A DNA stretch of 5,559 nucleotides, taken from positions 1-5,559 of the forward strand of contig DAOUTX010000082.1 in assembly GCA_030668465.1 (NCBI GenBank). The letters run 5' to 3'. This document shows, piece after piece, positions 1 to 5,373 of the stretch; position 1 is the first letter of the stretch; the number at the start of each line of letters is the position of its first letter. This DNA is from Atribacterota bacterium. Lineage in GTDB: Bacteria > Atribacterota > Phoenicimicrobiia > Phoenicimicrobiales > Phoenicimicrobiaceae. Below the pieces are notes generated by a model that saw only the letters and a program-made list of their open reading frames with translations, was not told the DNA's origin and did not search any database. The position numbers and the translations under genes were made by a program.

Positions 1-713
1 AAAACATCAAGACCATCCTCTGAGTCAGGATGATTAACTTTTATTGCTTGCTTAATTACCCTTATTTTATTTTTAAGTTGATTTTCGCCTATCCCGGTCC
101 CTCGACCGGTAACTTCCTCAACTTTAGATTTAGTTAAACAAGCTACTATAGCACTACTTGGGGTAGTGTTGGCAATTCCCATTTCTCCCAATCCTATAAT
201 GTCGATTCCCTTTCTGTTTAATTCCTCTTCAAACACTTCAATCCCGGCGATTATTGCTCTTTCCGCCTCATCTTTGCTCATAGCTGGTCCCTTAGCTATG
301 TTTTTTGTATCATAAGCAATTTTTTTTACGATTAGTCCTTTTTCAGGGAGAAAGTCTTCAGTCACTCCCATATCCACTACCAAAATCTCTGCTCCTATAT
401 GTCTGGCTAATACATTAATACCTGCTCCCCCTCGAATAAAATTATATACCATTTGAGAAGTAACTTCCTGTGGGAAGGCACTAACTTTTTCATGAGCAAC
501 TCCATGATCCCCAGCCATCACAAAAATTACTTTTCTTTTGATTATCGGAGAAAGATTTCCTGAAATTCCTACTATCTTCCTGGCAAAATCCTCTAATTTT
601 CCCAAGCTTCCCTGAGGTTTAGTAAGATTATCTAATTTTTCTTGTGCTTTTTCCATTAGTTTAAAATTGACAGGTTTAATCTTTTGAATGATTTCTTCTA
701 TTTTTTCATTCAT
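1..713 (-). CDS. cobT: CobT, nicotinate-nucleotide:dimethylbenzimidazole phosphoribosyltransferase (partial, 3' end outside window)
   Basis: The enzyme moves phosphoribose from nicotinate mononucleotide to a lower-ligand base such as 5,6-dimethylbenzimidazole, giving alpha-ribazole-5'-phosphate for the cobalamin nucleotide loop; it is cytosolic. My translation gives 237 residues before the left edge; family members are about 350, so roughly a third is missing. Visible family motifs are TKPQGSLGKLE (31-41), AGDHGVA (67-73), GLGEMGIANTT (174-184; relatives often read GIGNTT) and GRGTG (203-207). The C-terminal part with the conserved catalytic glutamate (Glu317 in the Salmonella enzyme) lies outside the window. 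The ATG at 711-713 is supported by AGGAG at 721-725 with a 7-nt spacer. It overlaps the end of cobC by 8 nt in another frame, so translation is probably coupled. It lies downstream of the cobalamin riboswitch. I see no frameshift in the visible part. Confidence 0.96.
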   Translation of the reverse strand, partial: MNEKIEEIIQKIKPVNFKLMEKAQEKLDNLTKPQGSLGKLEDFARKIVGISGNLSPIIKRKVIFVMAGDHGVAHEKVSAFPQEVTSQMVYNFIRGGAGINVLARHIGAEILVVDMGVTEDFLPEKGLIVKKIAYDTKNIAKGPAMSKDEAERAIIAGIEVFEEELNRKGIDIIGLGEMGIANTTPSSAIVACLTKSKVEEVTGRGTGIGENQLKNKIRVIKQAIKVNHPDSEDGLDV

Positions 714-1371
714 CTCTTTTCTCCTGTATCAATCCGCTTTCCCACCAATCTTCAAGATGAGAAGTATCATTTAATAGTGAAATAAATCCTCTATTATCAT
801 AATAATCTATAATATTCAAAGCAGTTGATTTTTGTTTTATATACCATAGATTTTTTAATTCAAGATTTAATGCGTTACACAGAATAATTCGGATAGCTCC
901 ACCATGACAGACCATAGCTATAGTTTTATCTTTCTCTTCATTTTTATGTTCTTGTAATATCCTATTTAGTTCGGTCATAACTCTTTCGTTAAATATAGCC
1001 AAGCTCTCTCCTTGAGGAATAATGCTTCTTTCATCGGGATTTTCCATCCAAGAAGAAAATTTAGCTCCTTCTTTTAATTTAATTTCTTCAAATGTCATAC
1101 CTTCCCAAATTCCAAAATTCATTTCCCGTAAATTTGGATTTATTAACATATCTGTATTTATATTTCCAAAAACTATGTCTGCAGTATGAATAGCTCTTTT
1201 TAAATCACTACAATAAACTGCATCTACTGGTACTTTTTTTAAGCGATACGCTAATCTCTCTGCTTGCCATATACCTTTTTTAGTCAAATCTATATCCTGA
1301 AAACCAGAAAATTTTTTCTGAACATTACTGTAGCTTTCTCCGTGACGAATTAAAAGTAATTTTATTGCCAT
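706..1371 (-). CDS. cobC: CobC-like alpha-ribazole phosphatase, histidine phosphatase family
   Basis: This is a complete 221-residue protein of the phosphoglycerate-mutase-like histidine phosphatase superfamily. The catalytic RHG is at residues 9-11 (phosphorylated His10). Arg59 sits in the SDLKRAIHTA stretch, Glu83 in LREMNFGIWEG, and the second catalytic His156 in CHGG. These are the expected active-site residues, so it should be active. The family alone could mean a mutase or a general phosphatase. The cobalamin role, removing the 5'-phosphate of alpha-ribazole phosphate or of the assembled cobalamin phosphate, comes from its place between a B12 riboswitch and cobT. The ATG at 1369-1371 is the only reasonable start because an in-frame TAA lies five codons upstream and the RHG motif follows at once. 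The nearest Shine-Dalgarno-like AAGGA is about 15 nt away, unusually far, so translation may be weak. Its stop lies inside the start of cobT. Confidence 0.9.
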   Translation of the reverse strand: MAIKLLLIRHGESYSNVQKKFSGFQDIDLTKKGIWQAERLAYRLKKVPVDAVYCSDLKRAIHTADIVFGNINTDMLINPNLREMNFGIWEGMTFEEIKLKEGAKFSSWMENPDERSIIPQGESLAIFNERVMTELNRILQEHKNEEKDKTIAMVCHGGAIRIILCNALNLELKNLWYIKQKSTALNIIDYYDNRGFISLLNDTSHLEDWWESGLIQEKRDE

Positions 1372-1469
1372 TTCTATAAGTACTTATCCTTTTCTTAGCA
1401 CCCTGATAGGATTTATACATAAATAAGATTAAAAAAGCCATCTAATTAGAATTGTTTCCAAATTAAAAT

Positions 1470-1505
1470 AAAAAATATCACCCTCTTTCTCCACGAAGAG
1501 GTGAT
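1470..1505 (-). terminator. Intrinsic terminator of the cobalamin riboswitch (expression platform)
   Basis: Read on the minus strand, the arm ATCACCTCTT (1505-1496) pairs with AAGAGGGTGAT (1487-1477) with one bulged base, closing an 8-nt loop, and a run of six T follows (1475-1470). This is a classic Rho-independent terminator. It begins 8 nt after the aptamer's P1 stem and about 100 nt before the cobC start, which makes it the transcriptional off-switch of the riboswitch rather than the end of a gene. Confidence 0.85.
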
Positions 1506-1513
1506 TTCACATT

Positions 1514-1678
1514 CATAAACAGACAGGTCTCCTGGCTCAGGGGTCAACCTAATTGCTGTACCTTCCCATCTATCACCAAAGTGAAAGTGTCTAACTGTGG
1601 CCTATTACAGCTTTCGTCTCCCATTACAGTAGCGGGACTGCGGTGGATTTTCACCACTCTTCCCTTAAACTATTTATA
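1514..1678 (-). promoter_or_regulatory. Cobalamin (B12) riboswitch aptamer
   Basis: The minus strand carries the hallmarks of the cobalamin riboswitch in the right order. A GGGAA element is at 1664-1660, then GGTGAAAATCC and a CGCAGTCCCGCTACTGT core around 1655-1626. The B12 box AGCCAGGAGACCTGTCT is at 1537-1521. The ends pair as P1: TATAAATAG (1678-1670) with CTGTTTATG (1522-1514), nine continuous pairs including two G-U. It lies between a TATAAT promoter and an intrinsic terminator, upstream of cobC and cobT. Adenosylcobalamin or another cobalamin should bind and favour termination, which is known for this class. Which cobalamin form binds cannot be read from the sequence. Confidence 0.95.
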
Positions 1679-1704
1679 TTTAAGTATTTAGTTTATTTCA
1701 AAAA

Positions 1705-1733
1705 ATTATAGCTCAAAAAAATAAAAAATACAA
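1705..1733 (-). promoter_or_regulatory. Sigma-A-type promoter of the riboswitch-cobC-cobT transcript
   Basis: On the minus strand a perfect TATAAT -10 element (1710-1705) stands 17 nt from TTGTAT (1733-1728), a weak match to the TTGACA -35 box. Transcription should begin near 1698, about 20 nt before the first aptamer base. The -35 starts about 10 nt after the lysE-family stop, so the exporter gene is not the first gene of the cobalamin transcript. Confidence 0.7.
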
Positions 1734-1742
1734 TTTAGGCAT

Positions 1743-2366
1743 TTAGAAAGAAAAGATTATTTTCGCGGCATCATAGAAAAATTTACCACTGAAAAATAAG
1801 AGAAAAACTCCGCAGATTAAAAATAAAACCTGCTGAAGTCTTTTCCCGAAAAATTGCCCACCCTTAAAAGATAGAGCTGAAAGAAAGTATAACCATAAAA
1901 AATCACATGACCAATGGGCAATTATAAAGATAGTAAAACCGAGCAGTCCAAAAGCATAAGAGCGGAAAATAAGAATAGAACCAATGGTTGCCATCCAGAC
2001 CAGAAAATAAGGATTGGCTAAAGTGAGTATAATTCCAGCCCTCAGGGGAGAACTTGGGCCATTGCTCGAATCAACTTTTACTTGTTTAATCCCCTTAAGT
2101 AAGCCAATACCCATCTTCAGGAGAAATAAACCCCCGAGTAATCCTATTATCGCTTTAATATAAGTAATTTTTAATAAATCACCAAAACCATAAAGTATTA
2201 ATATCATTAAAGGGATTTCTACAATACCGTGTCCCAGGGCAACAATTGCTCCTGCATGAGGAGATTTAGTCCCTTTGCTGACTGTTACAGCAGTAACAGG
2301 TCCAGGAGCCATAACTCCGGATAAAGATATTAAGACTGCTTCTAATAAAAAAGCTAATAGCAACAA
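1743..2366 (-). CDS. LysE/RhtB-family amino-acid or metabolite exporter
   Basis: This is a 207-residue, very hydrophobic inner-membrane protein of normal length for the LysE/RhtB superfamily, whose known members export amino acids such as lysine, threonine or homoserine. I estimate six membrane segments near residues 3-20, 38-60, 68-90, 109-133, 138-165 and 178-197. The N-terminal GVMAPGPV (17-24) matches the family's conserved GPGP region, and ANPY (117-120) sits where relatives have NPK. A hydrophilic loop lies at about 91-108. The substrate cannot be told from the sequence. The start is TTG (2364-2366), immediately followed by a second TTG. It is supported by AAGGA at 2378-2374 with a 7-nt spacer, and no ATG exists before the conserved PGP segment. 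The cobalamin promoter begins right after its stop, and its own promoter is probably at 2418-2446, so it seems to be a single-gene unit. Confidence 0.88.
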   Translation of the reverse strand: MLLLAFLLEAVLISLSGVMAPGPVTAVTVSKGTKSPHAGAIVALGHGIVEIPLMILILYGFGDLLKITYIKAIIGLLGGLFLLKMGIGLLKGIKQVKVDSSNGPSSPLRAGIILTLANPYFLVWMATIGSILIFRSYAFGLLGFTIFIIAHWSCDFLWLYFLSALSFKGGQFFGKRLQQVLFLICGVFLLFFSGKFFYDAAKIIFSF

Positions 2367-2373
2367 TTTTTAT

Positions 2374-2390
2374 TCCTTAGTTGGAAAGGA
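2374..2390 (-). promoter_or_regulatory. Possible hairpin masking the lysE-family ribosome binding site
   Basis: On the minus strand TCCTT (2390-2386) can pair with AAGGA (2378-2374) around a 7-nt loop. The second arm is the Shine-Dalgarno of the TTG-started exporter gene. The stem has only five pairs and is weak, so it may be chance; if it forms it would lower translation. Confidence 0.3.
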
Positions 2391-2417
2391 TATTTCTAAA
2401 AAAATTATGATTTTCCT

Positions 2418-2446
2418 ATTATACCCGATTTATTTATTTATTGCAT
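2418..2446 (-). promoter_or_regulatory. Probable promoter of the LysE-family gene
   Basis: A perfect TATAAT (-10) lies at 2423-2418 on the minus strand, about 50 nt before the TTG start. The hexamer 17 nt upstream, ATGCAA (2446-2441), is a poor -35. No extended -10 TG is present. The surrounding DNA is very AT-rich, so a chance TATAAT is possible. Confidence 0.45.
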
Positions 2447-2467
2447 TAATTTTATGTAATCATGTTG

Positions 2468-2596
2468 TTATTTTTTCCCTTTTTGTTCCAGGCATGAACG
2501 CTTGCCTTCTGCATCAGCTTTAGAGAGCAGATAAATCATGCCACCCAAATACAAAAGGAAAATGCCAATACCAATTAACTTTGAGATATTATTGTA
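2468..2596 (-). other. Short reading frame for a possible small membrane peptide, without a normal start codon
   Basis: An open frame runs from just after a TAA at 2599-2597 to a TAA at 2470-2468. It reads as one hydrophobic segment with small and aliphatic residues (KLIGIGIFLLYLGGMIYLL), followed by a charged tail with one cysteine (SKADAEGKR, then SCLEQKGKK). A membrane helix with a polar, positively charged tail looks protein-like rather than random. A strong Shine-Dalgarno AAGGGAG sits at 2606-2600, but no ATG, GTG or TTG follows at a normal distance; the first ATG (2539-2537) lies inside or after the hydrophobic stretch. It could be a decayed gene, a gene using a rare ATC or ATT start, or chance. 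I do not recognise a family. It lies 50 nt after the thioredoxin-reductase-like gene, on the same strand. Confidence 0.3.
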
Positions 2597-2648
2597 TTAC
2601 TCCCTTACTTGTCTTAGTCTATAGAGACGAGATTAACGGACAATAGTT

Positions 2649-3560
2649 TTATTTCCTGCTGCTTAAATAGCGAAAAACACTTAATGTAGCTTTTGCCCCC
2701 TCTCCGGCTGCGATAATTATCTGTTTTTCAAAGACATCAGTAACATCTCCGGCAGCAAATATACCGGGAATATTGGTTTCATTTTTATTGTTTACCTTAA
2801 TTTCTCCACTTTTTGTTTTGTTTAAATCAACAGCAAAATTTGAATTAGGTATAAGGCCGATTTCCACAAAAATACCCTGAACCGCAAGTGTTTCTACTTT
2901 TTTGTCTTTTTTTATTTTTATAGCATTAACAAAATTATCACCTAAAATTTCTATCACCTGACTGTTATTTAAGATAGAAACTTTCTTGCTTTCCTTGATT
3001 TTCTCCTGCATTATTTCGTCTCCCCTAAGACTATTAGATCTATTTATAATATATACATAATTGGCAATCTTCATCAATTGCAAAGTAGCATCTAAGGCAG
3101 AATTTCCCCCGCCAATTACCGCTACATCATCTTCGGAAAATAAGGGAGCATCACAGGTAGCGCAATAGACAAGACCTTTATTTTTAAATTCCTTTTCTCC
3201 GGAAATACCTAATTCACGAGATTTTTTACCAGATGCTACAATAACCGTCTTCGCCCGGTAACTATTTTTATCTGTTTTTACTAAAAAATTATTTTGTTTG
3301 GCAGCTAATTTTGTTACTTCTTCGTTTTCCCTGATATCAAAATTAAATTTACGCATATGCTCTTCAAATTTTTCAGCTAATTCCGGTCCGGAAATAAATT
3401 GATAGCCGGTATAATTTTGGATATCTCCACTTAAGGCCGCTTGTCCTCCTATGTCTTTGGTAACTACCAGGGTATCTATTTTCTTCCGGGCGGCATATAC
3501 TGCAGCGGTAATACCAGCAGGTCCCGCTCCAATAATTATCAAATCATAAATTCTTTTCAT
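2649..3560 (-). CDS. trxB: Thioredoxin reductase-like flavoprotein (AhpF/Cp34-like NAD(P)H:disulfide reductase)
   Basis: This 303-residue cytosolic FAD enzyme carries electrons from NAD(P)H to a small dithiol protein. The FAD-binding GAGPAG is at residues 11-16, the redox-active CATC at 133-136, the nucleotide-binding GGGNSA at 150-155, and the second FAD motif in IPGIFAAGDVTD (264-275). Length is typical of low-molecular-weight thioredoxin reductases. The region that in NADPH-specific enzymes reads HRRxxxRA is NRSNSLRG here (173-180), and GGGNS plus VEIGLIPNS (232-240) resemble the AhpF branch. NADH use is therefore plausible (inference). It starts 3 nt after the glutaredoxin-like gene, with its Shine-Dalgarno GAGGT inside that gene's last codons. 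This tight pairing suggests the upstream protein is its substrate, as in the Cp34/Cp9 pair of Clostridium pasteurianum. The first ATG fits because the FAD motif starts at residue 11. Confidence 0.93.
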   Translation of the reverse strand: MKRIYDLIIIGAGPAGITAAVYAARKKIDTLVVTKDIGGQAALSGDIQNYTGYQFISGPELAEKFEEHMRKFNFDIRENEEVTKLAAKQNNFLVKTDKNSYRAKTVIVASGKKSRELGISGEKEFKNKGLVYCATCDAPLFSEDDVAVIGGGNSALDATLQLMKIANYVYIINRSNSLRGDEIMQEKIKESKKVSILNNSQVIEILGDNFVNAIKIKKDKKVETLAVQGIFVEIGLIPNSNFAVDLNKTKSGEIKVNNKNETNIPGIFAAGDVTDVFEKQIIIAAGEGAKATLSVFRYLSSRK

Positions 3561-3563
3561 ATT

Positions 3564-3800
3564 TTACCTCTTTAGAAGTTCTTCAATTTTAGCCTTATCA
3601 AATCCGATTATAATTTCCCCTCCAATTTCGACTACCGGTACAGTTTTTTGGCCAGATTTTACAATCATCTCTTTGGCAAAATCGTGATTTGCGGAGACAT
3701 CCAGATATTCATAGTCAATACCTTCATCTTCTAAATATTTTTTTGTCCTCCTGCAAACAGGACAAGTTGGAAGTCCGTATACTTTTACTTTTTTATTCAT
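3564..3800 (-). CDS. Glutaredoxin/thioredoxin-like small redox protein (CPVC)
   Basis: This 78-residue thioredoxin-fold protein has a CPVC active site at residues 13-16 after a short first strand (KVKVYGLPT), the cis-proline motif TVPV (53-56), and the glycine-rich ending EIGGEIIIGFD (58-68). Length and motifs match the glutaredoxin-like family that includes clostridial Cp9, YruB-type proteins and NrdH-like redoxins. Such proteins take electrons from a thioredoxin-reductase-like flavoprotein and pass them to peroxidases, ribonucleotide reductase or other disulfide targets. The final acceptor cannot be seen here. The ATG at 3798-3800 has a strong GGAGGG at 3811-3806 with a 5-nt spacer. It is the first gene of a two-gene operon with the reductase. 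A perfect 12-bp palindrome lies just upstream. Confidence 0.9.
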   Translation of the reverse strand: MNKKVKVYGLPTCPVCRRTKKYLEDEGIDYEYLDVSANHDFAKEMIVKSGQKTVPVVEIGGEIIIGFDKAKIEELLKR

Positions 3801-3827
3801 AATAACCCTCCATTATTTTTTATTTTA

Positions 3828-3839
3828 TTTTCCGGAAAA
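3828..3839. promoter_or_regulatory. Perfect 12-bp palindrome upstream of the redox operon (possible operator)
   Basis: TTTTCCGGAAAA is perfectly self-complementary and lies 16 bp upstream of the GGAGGG of the glutaredoxin-like gene. Position and symmetry fit a binding site for a dimeric regulator. The flanking stretch 3801-3912 is otherwise AT-rich with TATATA-like -10 possibilities but no convincing -35. I recognise no known regulator consensus. Confidence 0.35.
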
Positions 3840-3912
3840 AGCTCTACTTCTCTGCTTAAGTTATATATACTGAAAACTTTTATAGATATAGTCATCAATA
3901 AAAAAGTATAAA

Positions 3913-4920
3913 TTATTCTTCTAAAGCGGCAGATATCATTGCAAAATAATTTTCATCAGGAACATAATCTGGAACGCTATTTCCTGTCCCAAGTGCATAA
4001 CCACCACGTTTTTCTGTTCTTTTTAACATATCTTTTGAACGCCTTTTTATTTCCTCAGGTTTAGCCCTGCATACGAAATCAAGATCTATTCCACCTAATA
4101 TTGCTATACGACTTCCCAATTTTTCATATTCGTCTTCAACTGGAACGATATTATCCTGGTATGAATGTTTACCATCATATTTCAAATCATCAATAATATC
4201 GTCCATAACTGAAATTAAATTGCCACATGAATGTAAAATAGCAGGTTTCTCTGTCGCATGGATAATCTCGACAATCTTTTTATGCCATGGAAAAACATAT
4301 CGTCTGAAATCATCAGGTGACAACAGGGTTTGTGTATTAAAACCCCAGTCATCATTGGATATTAATGCACCTACTGTATCATATTTTGCAGATAATTCAT
4401 AATAGCGTATAAGCCGTGTGCCTACAGCTTCGAAAATATCTTCAGCCAATTGAGGATTTTCATAAATCATAAAGCATAGATTATCATATCCAACAAGAAA
4501 AATAACATTTTCCAAAACTCCTCCAGGTCCCCAAACGATTAGTTTCATGTCATCCGGCAAATCATCTTTAAGATCTCTTAAATGGGAATAATCAAAACTA
4601 TCCGGATCAGGCCATGGATATTTCTCAAAATTCTCACGGTCATGAATAATACTACCCTCATTTATAGATCGTGTCTTTTCCTGTTTTACTTCACCGGTTG
4701 GAAAACTAAAACCTGAGCCCAGTACTGTTGTATAATCATATCCCGCATTTTTATAAGCATTTATATATACTCTGCTGTCATTCGGTATATTACCATTAAG
4801 CTTAAGTCCCGATAGCTTTTCATAAAGCCTTTTGTGCAGGAAAAATTCGAATAGAGTCGGCCGTTCTGGCTTTTCCTTGTTTAAAACCTTCAATAAATTA
4901 TTAAAATTTGGTTCACGCAT
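3913..4920 (-). CDS. Uroporphyrinogen decarboxylase-superfamily protein (putative corrinoid-linked methyltransferase)
   Basis: This 335-residue cytosolic protein has the URO-D fold pattern: GLGSG-like strand around VLGSGFSFP (66-74), VWGPGGVLENV (129-139), SNDDWGFNTQTLLSPDDF (188-205), PAILHSCGN (226-234), AILGGIDLDFVC (273-284) and a closing GTGNSVPDYVP (311-321). True heme-pathway HemE carries an N-terminal RQAGRY-type motif; here that region reads PTLFEFFLHKRLYE, so heme synthesis is unlikely. The family also includes MtaA/MtbA/CmuA-type methyltransferases, which bind zinc through His-x-Cys and a later Cys. H230 and C232 are present, but the later loop (GTGNS) has no Cys. It may transfer methyl groups to or from a corrinoid protein, yet neither a corrinoid protein nor a MtrH-like partner is near. 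The ATG at 4918-4920 follows GAGGG with a 6-nt spacer. No terminator is visible after it, so read-through to the redox genes 112 bp away is possible. Confidence 0.85.
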   Translation of the reverse strand: MREPNFNNLLKVLNKEKPERPTLFEFFLHKRLYEKLSGLKLNGNIPNDSRVYINAYKNAGYDYTTVLGSGFSFPTGEVKQEKTRSINEGSIIHDRENFEKYPWPDPDSFDYSHLRDLKDDLPDDMKLIVWGPGGVLENVIFLVGYDNLCFMIYENPQLAEDIFEAVGTRLIRYYELSAKYDTVGALISNDDWGFNTQTLLSPDDFRRYVFPWHKKIVEIIHATEKPAILHSCGNLISVMDDIIDDLKYDGKHSYQDNIVPVEDEYEKLGSRIAILGGIDLDFVCRAKPEEIKRRSKDMLKRTEKRGGYALGTGNSVPDYVPDENYFAMISAALEE

Positions 4921-5020
4921 TTTTTACCCTCTATTACATTAATAATTGTGCCTTTCAGAAAACTCTGGAACGCTTGTCTTGCAAGGCTTTTAGCACGCTT
5001 CTATTTTATTCTTCACCCCC

Positions 5021-5059
5021 ACCCTTGAAACCCTTATCGGATAAGGGTTTTAGGAGGGT
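5021..5059. repeat. Extended imperfect hairpin, possibly REP-like
   Basis: AAACCCTTAT (5028-5037) and ATAAGGGTTT (5041-5050) form a perfect 10-bp stem around a CGG loop. After an internal loop (TG opposite TAGG) the outer arms ACCCT (5021-5025) and AGGGT (5055-5059) pair as well. Neither strand shows a T-run after it, so it is not a normal terminator. It lies 17 bp from the broken RAYT transposase, a family that acts on REP palindromes, so a REP-like role is possible (inference). It is also about 100 bp upstream of the URO-D-like start and could act in that gene's leader. Confidence 0.6.
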
Positions 5060-5076
5060 TATTGATTAATTTCTAC

Positions 5077-5259
5077 TCATTTTAAAATTTTTATTTTACA
5101 CACTCCTATATCCTCTAATATAATAATATCATGAAAATGATTAGGCGCAACACTATCTTCATCTAATTTTACATTTTTAGGTAATTGTGTGGTTTTTAAC
5201 CATTCGTCTTTGACAATAACCCCTAATTTATTCAGGAATATTTTACCATCAATAATAAA
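5077..5259 (-). pseudogene. REP-associated tyrosine transposase (RAYT, Y1/HUH, IS200-like) remnant
   Basis: A 60-codon open stretch, closed by TGA at 5079-5077, reads IDGKIFLNKLGVIVKDEWL and then KNVKLDEDSVAPNHFHDIIIL. This matches the central part of RAYT/Y1 transposases, where relatives carry LN.yG.iv...W, NVELDE..IMPNHFHGIIII. The HxH metal-binding pair (HFH, 5139-5131) is present, but the usual MPNH is APNH and HG is HD. Right after ILED the sequence stops resembling the family and ends 11 codons later, so the part with the catalytic tyrosine is lost. Upstream an in-frame TGA (5262-5260) cuts off the N-terminal domain, and there is no start codon. It is therefore an inactive fragment. Intact relatives have roughly 150 or more residues. 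Confidence 0.8.
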
Positions 5260-5373
5260 TCAATAAAATTCCCGAATTAGTGAGCATCAACATCTGTCCC
5301 CTGTGAGAAAATTGATAAATGAATTAATTGGAGAATTGGTAAATTAACAAACGACTGGAAGGAGTTAGTTCTC

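Noticed and set aside
1325..1441. Minus-strand 38-codon frame (ATG at 1441) overlapping the cobC start, possible leader peptide
   Set aside because: No Shine-Dalgarno before it and no recognisable pattern; the region is better explained as cobC leader after the riboswitch terminator.
1743..2366. LysE-family gene as part of the cobalamin operon
   Set aside because: The riboswitch promoter lies after its stop, so it is not under the B12 switch; same strand and closeness alone are not enough.
2275..2523. Plus-strand 82-codon open frame
   Set aside because: Its first part is antisense to the LysE-family gene and the rest covers AT-rich intergenic DNA; no family features and no coherent domain, so it is a shadow.
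2612..2640. Short palindrome TCTATAGA and flanking GTCT/AGAC after the thioredoxin-reductase-like gene, as its terminator
   Set aside because: The stem is only about four pairs beyond the core and no T-run follows on the minus strand.
4220..4402. Plus-strand 60-codon open frame
   Set aside because: Lies wholly inside the URO-D-like gene on the opposite strand; shadow.
3913..4920. Assignment as HemE (true uroporphyrinogen decarboxylase)
   Set aside because: The N-terminal RQAGRY-type motif of HemE is absent and no heme gene is nearby; the His-x-Cys motif fits the methyltransferase-like branch better.
5021..5059. Hairpin as a Rho-independent terminator
   Set aside because: Neither strand has a T-run directly after the stem, and on the minus strand it lies upstream of, not after, a gene.
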